Shown here: in pieces, positions 34,017-41,343 of the stretch
Layout of the letters: every line of letters starts with the position of its first letter
Numbering within the stretch: the first letter of the stretch is position 1
From: Lachnospiraceae bacterium
GTDB lineage: Bacteria; Bacillota; Clostridia; Lachnospirales; Lachnospiraceae
DNA length: 64,000 nt
Reading direction: 5' to 3'
Assembly: GCA_017546025.1 (NCBI GenBank)
Contig: JAFYYS010000027.1
Coordinates: 1-64,000 of the forward strand
Translations under genes and position numbers: made by a program
The notes under the pieces: generated by a model
Database searches by the model: none
What the model was told of the DNA's origin: nothing
The model's input: the letters and a program-made list of their open reading frames with translations, nothing else

Positions 34017-35390
34017 ATGGCATTTTCCATTATCCTTCCGGAAAATGTGAAACGGATTATAAAGACACTCGAAACGGCCGGTTTTGAAGCCTACGCCGTC
34101 GGCGGGTGTGTTCGTGATGCGCTCCTTAAGAGGGTTCCGCAGGACTGGGACATCACGACTTCGGCGCTGCCGGAGGAGGTGAAGCGGCTCTTTCCGCGGA
34201 CTGTCGACACCGGCATTGAGCACGGTACCGTGACAATCATGCGCGGGCAGGAGGGTTACGAGGTGACGACCTACCGCATCGACGGCAAATACGAAGACTG
34301 CCGCCATCCGGATTCGGTCACCTTCACGAGAAGCCTGAAGGAAGACCTGCTGCGCCGCGATTTCACGATTAACGCGATGGCTTATAACGAGAGCACTGGC
34401 CTGGTCGATCTGTTCGGCGGAATCGAGGACCTGCAGGCGGGCATCATCCGCGCGGTCGGCAATCCGACGGAACGCTTTTCGGAGGACGCGCTTCGGATTC
34501 TGCGTGCTGTCCGGTTCGCTGCCCAGCTCGGCTTCACGATTGAACCTGAGACGAAGAAAGCAATGAAGACTTTGTCCGGCAATCTCAGGGTGGTAAGCGC
34601 CGAGCGGATTCGCGAGGAACTGACCAAACTGATTGGTTCGGACCATCCGGAGGAACTGTTTGAGGCACGGGATCTCGGGATTACGGCAGACTGGCTGCCC
34701 GAATGGGACCTCATGTGTGAGACGCTGCAGGAAAATGTGCACCATATCTACGACGTAGCGCACCACACCGCGGAAACCATCCGCGGGCTTCATCAGACCG
34801 AAGAGTATCAGAATGCTTCCGCGAAGGAGCAGGCGATGCTTAACTATACGATGCTTTTGCACGATTGCGCCAAGCCGCAGTGTAAGACATTCGATGAGAA
34901 CGGGCAGGCGCATTTCAAAGGCCACGCGAAGCCCGGCGCAACGCTGGCGCGCGAGGTGTTGCGGCGCCTGAAGTGCGACAACGAGACCGTCGATTCGTGC
35001 ACGAAGCTCATCTGTTATCATGACACTTTGTACCGCAGGCACGGCGAGGAGCCCGAGGTAACGGTCCGCTTTTTAATGAACCGGATCGGGACGGAAAGAA
35101 TGCCGTTTCTGTTTGCGGTTTTCACGGCCGATGCGGGAGCGAAGGCACCGCAGTATCTGGCGGGCTGCATGCGCCGGATTGAACTCTTGCGGGAGGCTTA
35201 CCGGAAGGTCGTTTCGGAGGGGCACTGCGTCAACCTCAAAATGCTTGCCGTGAACGGCGCCGACCTGATGGCGCTCGGGTATCCGGCCGGACCGGAGCTC
35301 GGCGAGGTTTTGAACGAGCTGCTCGAGGATGTTTTACTCACCCCGGAGCACAATACAAAGGAATACCTGCTTAAAAAAGCGAAGCGTTAA
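34017..35390 (+). CDS. cca: CCA tRNA nucleotidyltransferase
   Basis: Adds or repairs the 3' CCA of tRNAs. This 457-residue protein has the class II nucleotidyltransferase head: GGCVRDALL near 28 and catalytic DWD (43-45). The RRDFTINAMAYN stretch and the template helix region with ERIREEL follow. A C-terminal HD-type domain has HHTAETI and LLHDCAKP. Start after TGGAGGAGC. It is flanked by terminators on both sides and so is transcribed alone. Confidence 0.92.
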   Translation: MAFSIILPENVKRIIKTLETAGFEAYAVGGCVRDALLKRVPQDWDITTSALPEEVKRLFPRTVDTGIEHGTVTIMRGQEGYEVTTYRIDGKYEDCRHPDSVTFTRSLKEDLLRRDFTINAMAYNESTGLVDLFGGIEDLQAGIIRAVGNPTERFSEDALRILRAVRFAAQLGFTIEPETKKAMKTLSGNLRVVSAERIREELTKLIGSDHPEELFEARDLGITADWLPEWDLMCETLQENVHHIYDVAHHTAETIRGLHQTEEYQNASAKEQAMLNYTMLLHDCAKPQCKTFDENGQAHFKGHAKPGATLAREVLRRLKCDNETVDSCTKLICYHDTLYRRHGEEPEVTVRFLMNRIGTERMPFLFAVFTADAGAKAPQYLAGCMRRIELLREAYRKVVSEGHCVNLKMLAVNGADLMALGYPAGPELGEVLNELLEDVLLTPEHNTKEYLLKKAKR

Positions 35391-35421
35391 AAGAAGCCCT
35401 GAATCGGGGCTTCTTTTGTTT
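35391..35421 (+). terminator. cca terminator
   Basis: AAGAAGCCC / GGGGCTTCTT stem around a TGAATC loop, then TTGTTTTG. Confidence 0.88.
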
Positions 35422-35504
35422 TGTTTCGCGGAGATGCTTTCCCCGAGATACTGTGGACGGGGATTCGGGAAGCACTTTTATTTGTGATTTCTTTCAGATT
35501 TTCC

Positions 35505-35534
35505 GTGACAGAAACGGGGGTCTTGTGGTATAAT
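35505..35534 (+). promoter_or_regulatory. promoter of the envelope operon
   Basis: GTGACA (35505-35510), 18 bp, TATAAT (35529-35534). Confidence 0.65.
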
Positions 35535-35607
35535 ATATCCGATTATGGGCTACCATGTCGAAGCGTCTGATTTCGGCATGACAAAACCCTTTGGAGCGGA
35601 GGTTTTT

Positions 35608-36273
35608 ATGCTTGGTTTTCTCGGAATTGTAGAGATGGACAAAGACATTCTTTTGTACATTCAGGATCACTGGAGGGGAGGATTTTTCGACGGTTTCTTT
35701 TCGCTGATCACACATCTCGGCGATGTGGGAATCTTCTGGATGGTTCTTACTGCAATTCTTTTGTGCTTTAAAAAGACACGGAAAGCGGGCTTCATTTCCG
35801 CAATCGCGCTTGTCGGCTCGGTGCTTTTAAACAATGTGATTCTGAAGAACCTGATCGGCAGAGAACGCCCGTATAACGTATTTGATGAGCTGCATCTCTT
35901 AAAGGGAATCAAGGAGGCTTCCGATGCTTCGTTCCCGTCGGGACACACGGCGGCGAGCTTTGCTTCGTGCGTGGCAATCCTTCCGAACGTGAAGAAGCGC
36001 TGGTGGGCCCCTCTGATTCTGATGGCGGTTCTCATCTCATTTTCCAGAATTTACATCGGCATTCACTATCCGTCCGATATTGTCGGCGGTTTTGTGAGCG
36101 GCGTGATTCTCGGAATATCGGCCAATTTCATCGGCAATTACATAATCAACAAGTTGACTGCGAAAGCACATGATTCGGAAGGACCGCTGCGTTTCTTCGG
36201 CGCCTTTTTCGGAGATGTCAATCCCGCGGAAGCGGCCGGAACGGAAGCACCGGCAGAGGAACCGAAGCAGTAA
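35608..36273 (+). CDS. PAP2-family membrane phosphatase
   Basis: This 221-residue membrane protein has about six helices and the three acid-phosphatase motifs: a KNLIGRERP stretch near 85, SFPSGH (PSGH 110-113) and SRIYIGIHYPSD (His153). Such enzymes dephosphorylate undecaprenyl diphosphate or other lipid phosphates on the outer face. The start at 35608 follows GGAGCGGAGG. It is first of four same-strand genes with gaps of 10-15 bp, all linked to the envelope. Confidence 0.88.
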   Translation: MLGFLGIVEMDKDILLYIQDHWRGGFFDGFFSLITHLGDVGIFWMVLTAILLCFKKTRKAGFISAIALVGSVLLNNVILKNLIGRERPYNVFDELHLLKGIKEASDASFPSGHTAASFASCVAILPNVKKRWWAPLILMAVLISFSRIYIGIHYPSDIVGGFVSGVILGISANFIGNYIINKLTAKAHDSEGPLRFFGAFFGDVNPAEAAGTEAPAEEPKQ

Positions 36274-36288
36274 GAAGGTGGTGGGACT

Positions 36289-37347
36289 ATGAATACGACC
36301 GTTATCGTTCCCTCCCTCAATCCGGACGGGAAGATGGTCAATACGGTTAAAAGCATTCTGGCGGAAGGCTTCACCGATGTCGTTGTGGTCAACGACGGAA
36401 GCGGCCCCGAGTATACGCCGTTCTTTGAAGAAGTGGCGGCGCTCCCCGGAGTGACGGTTTTAACCCATGAAGTGAATAAAGGTAAGGGCAGAGCCATGAA
36501 GACGGCATTTGCCTACATCCTTGAAAATCGAAAAGACGTTGCGGGCGTTGTGACCGTGGATGCCGACGGGCAGCATCTGCCGAAGGACATCCGGGCATGC
36601 GCGGAGGCGATGGAGGCAAGCGGGGAAAATGTGATCCTCGGCGTCCGGGATTTCTCACTGCCGCACGTTCCGAAGAAGAGCCGCATCGGAAACAACATTA
36701 CAAAAGCAGTGTTCCGATTTGCCTGCGGCATCAAAATCAGCGACACGCAGACCGGACTTCGGGCGATTCCGTTTAAGCACCTGCCGGCGATGTGTGAGGT
36801 TGCGGGTGACCGGTACGAATACGAGACCAACCAGCTGCTTGTCATGAAGCGTGCCGGAATCGGATTTTCCGAGGTGGTCATCGACACGGTGTACATCGAC
36901 GACAACGCTTCGTCGCATTTTCACCCGTTCCGCGATTCGATGCGGATTTACATGATCATCCTGAAGTTCATCGGCAGCTCGATCGCTTCGTTTCTTCTCG
37001 ACTTCCTGCTGTTCACGATTATCAACCTGGCAATTGGTGACAGCATGGACGGTTCGGTCCGTCTGCTGATTGCGACAGTCGGCGCGAGAGTGGTAAGCTC
37101 GCTGTTCAATTACACGGTGAACCGGAAGGTTGTCTTCCGTTCCGATGCGGACGTGAAACGTTCACTTGTGCGGTATTACATCCTGGCGGCGTGCCAACTT
37201 CTGGCATCGTACCTCCTGGTGAACATTGTGGCCGAGAAGATTCTCGACCTGGGTGCCACATTCTTAGAGTCCGTCATCAAGATGATTGTGGACTTCGTCC
37301 TGTTCCTGCTCAGTTACCAATTCCAGCAGCGCTGGGTTTTTAAATAG
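36289..37347 (+). CDS. glycosyltransferase 2 fused to GtrA-like membrane domain
   Basis: Residues 1-220 are a GT-A family 2 glycosyltransferase with VNDGSG and DADGQ (91-95), the nucleotide-sugar and metal site. Residues 225-352 carry four hydrophobic helices of the GtrA type, including FNYTVNRKVVF, a segment characteristic of that family. GtrB-like enzymes load a sugar on undecaprenyl phosphate and GtrA flips it; here both functions are in one chain. The adjacent PAP2 phosphatase could recycle the lipid carrier. Start after AAGGTGGTGGG. Confidence 0.88.
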   Translation: MNTTVIVPSLNPDGKMVNTVKSILAEGFTDVVVVNDGSGPEYTPFFEEVAALPGVTVLTHEVNKGKGRAMKTAFAYILENRKDVAGVVTVDADGQHLPKDIRACAEAMEASGENVILGVRDFSLPHVPKKSRIGNNITKAVFRFACGIKISDTQTGLRAIPFKHLPAMCEVAGDRYEYETNQLLVMKRAGIGFSEVVIDTVYIDDNASSHFHPFRDSMRIYMIILKFIGSSIASFLLDFLLFTIINLAIGDSMDGSVRLLIATVGARVVSSLFNYTVNRKVVFRSDADVKRSLVRYYILAACQLLASYLLVNIVAEKILDLGATFLESVIKMIVDFVLFLLSYQFQQRWVFK

Positions 37348-37359
37348 GAGAGTGACATA

Positions 37360-38457
37360 ATGAAAGCAAAAAAAGTGTTGAAGTACGTGGGGAGAGTACT
37401 TTTGGTGATTGTTGTCACACTTGTGCTTTTGGTAGGCACGGTATATCTTGTACTCCACAAAATCTGCAAAGGACCGTCTCCGGCAGCTAAGGCCGAGCTC
37501 GGATCCTCGCTTCTTGAAAGCGGTCAGCTGAAGTTTGTTGCGAAGCTCGTTCTCTCGAAGGAAGAAATCGACGAGATCACGAAGATGAACGAACGTAAGC
37601 CGATGGATACGGAATCCCAGGATTCCAGCCTGATTCACATCGTGAACGAGGACAATCCTGACCCGGATGTTACGCCGGACCCGAGCATTCCCGAAGAGGA
37701 GTTCGATGAGAACGGTGTCCGCATCGTGAAGATTGCCGGACGTTCCTTCCTTGCGAAGCTTATGATCATCAAGGATCCTTCACAGGTTAAGGTCGGAACG
37801 ACCTATCCTTACGGGGAATACGGCAAAAACCTCGATGTCATTGTAAAGAACAGCGGTGCCGTAGGCGGTGTTAACGGCGGACTTTACGAGTCGACCGGTA
37901 ACAAGGGCGGCCAGCCGCTCGGCGTTGTCGTTCAGGACGGCGTCATCAACTGCAACAGACCGCAGTCCAACAAAGGTCTTTACATGATCGGCCTCAACAA
38001 GGACAACATCCTTCTGATCAAGGACATTCAGGGTTACAGCCAGGCCGATGTCATCCGTTATGTAGAGGAAGCCGGCATCCGCGATGCCGTATGCTTCCAG
38101 GAAGAAAGCTCCGATTCCAATAACCACTTCGTTCCCCTGATCATCAACGGCGAGGGCCGCGAGATGAACGGACAGGGAAGCGGCGCGAACCCGCGTACGG
38201 TTATCGCGCAGCGTTCGGACGGCGCCATCATGCTTCTCGTTACGGACGGCCGTGCGGCAAACGGACACCTCGGTGCAACCGCTGCCGATCTGATTGCCAT
38301 CCTGCTTGAGTACGGCGCAGTCAATGCAGCGAACCTTGACGGCGGAAGCTCTTCCACCATGGTTTACAAGGACGTCTATGAGATGCCCAGCGTAACCTTC
38401 TATTACAACAACAAATCCTGGAACATGCCGACGGCCTTCGTCGTAATGCCTAAGTAA
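37360..38457 (+). CDS. phosphodiester glycosidase (NAGPA-type) membrane-anchored protein
   Basis: This 365-residue protein has an N-terminal membrane anchor (about 12-32), an acidic Pro/Asp linker (about 85-125), and a C-terminal domain of the NAGPA / exopolysaccharide phosphodiester-alpha-N-acetylglucosaminidase family, with GVNGGLYES, the QPLGVVVQDG strand, and ANLDGGSSSTMVY. Family members remove GlcNAc from phosphodiesters in glycans. Its place in an envelope operon suggests editing of a wall glycopolymer. Start after AGGAGAG. Confidence 0.85.
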   Translation: MKAKKVLKYVGRVLLVIVVTLVLLVGTVYLVLHKICKGPSPAAKAELGSSLLESGQLKFVAKLVLSKEEIDEITKMNERKPMDTESQDSSLIHIVNEDNPDPDVTPDPSIPEEEFDENGVRIVKIAGRSFLAKLMIIKDPSQVKVGTTYPYGEYGKNLDVIVKNSGAVGGVNGGLYESTGNKGGQPLGVVVQDGVINCNRPQSNKGLYMIGLNKDNILLIKDIQGYSQADVIRYVEEAGIRDAVCFQEESSDSNNHFVPLIINGEGREMNGQGSGANPRTVIAQRSDGAIMLLVTDGRAANGHLGATAADLIAILLEYGAVNAANLDGGSSSTMVYKDVYEMPSVTFYYNNKSWNMPTAFVVMPK

Positions 38458-38467
38458 GGAGGGAAAC

Positions 38468-40027
38468 ATGAGCGATTTCAATGATGATGATTTTAAGCCC
38501 GATTCCCTCGGTGACTTTAAGGACGAGAGCGAGAAGAAGCTTTACGAAGCGCTTCGCAAGAGCCCGAATCTGGATTACGATCCCGATGAGGACGAGATGA
38601 CCGAGGAGCAGTTCAGGGCTTATCAGGAGCGCAGACAGCGCATCGCGGAAAGACGCGAAGCCGGAAGAAACAAGCGCGCCAAAGAGATTGCCGACCGCGA
38701 AGCCCGTGTAAAGAGCATGGGCAAGGTTGCCGGAACGAGAATGGTTCCCGCCAAGACAAAGCCCGCCCGCGGCATTGCCGATATCACGAAGGAAGAGACA
38801 AAGCCTCTCACGGTCATGCAGAAGCGGGCCGAGGAAAAGGAGAAGAGAGGCCGCAAGATCTTCTATGTCTGCCTTGGCATTTATGTCCTTATCTTCGTCG
38901 TGCTGGCATTTATCTTCTTGCGCTATACCGACAAATGCCTGCGCCGTTACGAGGCATCCCAGTATGAGAACGTCATCGGCGGCATCGTCGACAAGTTCGC
39001 CGACAGCGTAAAGGACGGCACGGTGCTTGACTCTGTGCAGATTCCGGAGCATGCCTGTGTATTCGAGAGCGAAGATCTTTACAGACAGACCTACCTGAAG
39101 CTGCTTCGTGACAGCGGCACATTTTCCTACGGCAAGGATAAGAAGAGCTACGATACAAGCCACCCGGTTTATGACATTTTCTCTTCGGACGGCACGCTGG
39201 TTGCCAAGATCGGCCTCCGTCCCGAAAATGAAAAGACAATCTTCGCGATGCTTCGCGTCAGCGACTGGGTTGTCGATTATGTAACGCCTGTATTCAGCGT
39301 GACGACCAGCTCGTACCGCATTACGATTCCGGACAACTACCGTGTAGCCGTGAACGGCATTACGGTAGGCGATGAGTTCCTTAAGGGCGATCCGGTTCCG
39401 GTGAAGACCAATCTGAATCAGGAGGTTCTGGCATATGTCACGATTCCTTCCCTGATTACGTATGAGGTTGTCGGACTTGCTGAGAAGCCGGAGATTACGA
39501 TTTACAACGGTCTCGGCAACGAAGTGGAATACACGCCGGACGAAGCCGGAAACATCAAGATCGATGTGCAGGTCGGCGTAAAGGGCGAGATGTCTCAGGA
39601 CCGCCGCGAGTTTGCACTAGAGACCGCGCAGATGTATGCGGACTTCCTGGCAAGAGACCTCGGCGGAGAGAAGTACGGACTTGCCAAGATTCAGAAGCGT
39701 CTTCTGAAGGGCTCGTTCCATTATGAGGAAGCAAAGCATTACGCTAACGACTGGGATATCACTTTCATCAGCGATCATAAGGATGACAAGCCGAAGTACA
39801 CGGACGTTTCCGTTTCGGATTATACCGAGTACAGCGACGAATGCTACAGCTGTAGAATCAAGTTCACAAAGAACATGATCCTGATTAAGACGAACGGTCA
39901 TAAGGAAGTAAACGTGGATTCGATTTACTACTTCGTCTATGCGGATGACAGCGATGACAACGTCATCAACCCGCATTGGTGCATGGTGGCCGAGGAGTCT
40001 TACGAGGCTGTTAACACGGGTAACTGA
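38468..40027 (+). CDS. membrane-anchored protein of unknown function, 519 residues
   Basis: Residues 1-130 are highly charged, cytoplasmic and probably helical or coiled. One membrane helix (131-151, IFYVCLGIYVLIFVVLAFIF) follows, then a 365-residue outer part rich in beta strands. A segment at about 265-335 (SYRITIPDNYRVAVNGITV) resembles the small extracytoplasmic beta domains of wall-associated proteins. I do not recognise the family. Last gene of the PAP2-GtrA-NAGPA operon, with a ribosome site AAGGAGGG 11 bp after the preceding stop. Confidence 0.8.
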   Translation: MSDFNDDDFKPDSLGDFKDESEKKLYEALRKSPNLDYDPDEDEMTEEQFRAYQERRQRIAERREAGRNKRAKEIADREARVKSMGKVAGTRMVPAKTKPARGIADITKEETKPLTVMQKRAEEKEKRGRKIFYVCLGIYVLIFVVLAFIFLRYTDKCLRRYEASQYENVIGGIVDKFADSVKDGTVLDSVQIPEHACVFESEDLYRQTYLKLLRDSGTFSYGKDKKSYDTSHPVYDIFSSDGTLVAKIGLRPENEKTIFAMLRVSDWVVDYVTPVFSVTTSSYRITIPDNYRVAVNGITVGDEFLKGDPVPVKTNLNQEVLAYVTIPSLITYEVVGLAEKPEITIYNGLGNEVEYTPDEAGNIKIDVQVGVKGEMSQDRREFALETAQMYADFLARDLGGEKYGLAKIQKRLLKGSFHYEEAKHYANDWDITFISDHKDDKPKYTDVSVSDYTEYSDECYSCRIKFTKNMILIKTNGHKEVNVDSIYYFVYADDSDDNVINPHWCMVAEESYEAVNTGN

Positions 40028-40051
40028 TAACCCCGATTAAACGCAAAAAAT

Positions 40052-40085
40052 AAGCGGAAGAGAAGGAATTCTCTTCCGCTTTTTG
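40052..40085. terminator. bidirectional terminator between convergent genes
   Basis: AGCGGAAGAGAA / TTCTCTTCCGCT (40053-40064, 40069-40080), loop GGAA, T-run on one side and an A-run just upstream on the other, shared with the minus-strand AraC gene. Confidence 0.93.
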
Positions 40086-40087
40086 TT

Positions 40088-40966
40088 TCATCGGATCCGG
40101 CTTCGCCGGTGGTAGAACACTTTGTATTCCGAAGGGGTACAGTCCTTGGACTGCCGGAACACCCGGTTGAAGGTGGCGATTGAGGTGAAGCCGGACTGCA
40201 TGGCCACGTCGGTGACCGAAAGATGCGGGTTCAAAAGGAGCGCCTCCGCAGCCTTGACGCGTCTTTGGTTCAGGTAATTGTAGTAGGACTGCCCGGTAAA
40301 CTGCTTAAACAGTCTTGAGAAGTGAAATTTCGAAAAACCGGCAATCGAGGCCGCTTTCTCAAGCGTGATCTCCTCAACATAGTTCGTGTTTATGTACGTG
40401 ATGACGTTGTTCAGCTTTTCAACGTATTCCATCTGCTTCCCCGCTCTGACGTCGGGAAAGATCACATTTGTCCTGATGTGACGCCGCCCGATGTTGGCGA
40501 AGAACTGAAGCAGGTAGGAGTAGATCATGGCCACACGCATCGTGGCGGAACGGTTTTCGTATTCCGCGATAGCCAGGTTCAGCAGCTCGACTTCGCGCTC
40601 GTGAATCTCGGGATAGGCATCCTCGGTGATCAGAATCGGCTGCGAGAGAACGGGGCTCATTGCGGTGAAGTCACCCATCGAATTGAATACCGAAAAGTCA
40701 AACATCAGAATCAGTCTCGAACCGGTTGCCGGGGCCTGCATTTCGTGCAGTTCGCCGGGCGGAACGAAGAGGATGTCACGTTCGCCGAGCATGTAGACGC
40801 GGTTGTTGATGGTGACGCTGTAATCGTTCTCAATCGGCATGATGATTTCAGCTGCGGCGTGCCAGTGCGTGTCGTAGTTCACATTTTGCCGGTTAATGTA
40901 TAAAAGCAGCATATTGTCGGCTTCAAATGCCACTTTTTCGAAGGTTCCGTCCAGTTCACGGGCCAT
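40088..40966 (-). CDS. AraC-family transcriptional regulator with cupin sensor
   Basis: A 292-residue regulator. Residues 15-130 form a cupin (HWHAAAEIIMPIEND, then PPGELHEM) that would bind a sugar; residues 190-292 are the two-helix-turn-helix AraC domain (ITLEKAASIAGFSKFHFSRLF, continuing to DCTPSEY). On this strand GGAGG precedes the ATG. It is transcribed away from the large glycan locus and shares a 377-bp regulatory region with it, so it is the probable activator of that locus. Confidence 0.9.
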   Translation of the reverse strand: MARELDGTFEKVAFEADNMLLLYINRQNVNYDTHWHAAAEIIMPIENDYSVTINNRVYMLGERDILFVPPGELHEMQAPATGSRLILMFDFSVFNSMGDFTAMSPVLSQPILITEDAYPEIHEREVELLNLAIAEYENRSATMRVAMIYSYLLQFFANIGRRHIRTNVIFPDVRAGKQMEYVEKLNNVITYINTNYVEEITLEKAASIAGFSKFHFSRLFKQFTGQSYYNYLNQRRVKAAEALLLNPHLSVTDVAMQSGFTSIATFNRVFRQSKDCTPSEYKVFYHRRSRIR

Positions 40967-41040
40967 GTTTTTTCCTCCGGTGTTTCAAGATTTGTCATTC
41001 TATACCCCTAGAACAAATGTTGCTAAATCCGGAAAAGCAA

Positions 41041-41267
41041 ATTTGCACAAAAAACAGGGGTGATTTTTGCCTATTTTATAGTAAGAAAAGGGAATGAACA
41101 AGGTAAATACCATTTATCATCGCATTTTCCACTCCATTTTTTGCACAAATAGACGTCAAAAATTGAGCAAAAAATTGGTCAGACAGCCTCATTTAGCAAT
41201 ATTTGATTATAATATAGCAAAATATGAAGTGCAAATGCAACACTTTTTTTATATAATATTTGCACAT
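41041..41267 (+). promoter_or_regulatory. regulatory region of the glycan locus with four TTTGCACA sites
   Basis: The AT-rich divergent region 40967-41343 holds no believable gene. TTTGCACA appears at 41042, 41140 and 41259, and inverted as GTGCAAAT at 41230. The last two bracket a -10 TATAAT at 41252-41257. Direct and inverted copies of a 7-8 bp word are what AraC-type dimers bind, and the regulator gene is adjacent. The -35 is not consensus, as expected for an activated promoter. Confidence 0.6.
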
Positions 41268-41343
41268 CATGGTGATTTCTGAGGTGTTGTGCCCGGCAGA
41301 TTGAAGGCATGAGGTGACTGACACTTACAGAACGGAGGGTCCA

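Noticed and set aside
41094-41282. 62-codon open frame in the AraC/glycan-locus regulatory region
   Set aside because: AT-rich, ribosome-like purines abut the ATG with no spacing, and it covers the proposed operators and -10 box.
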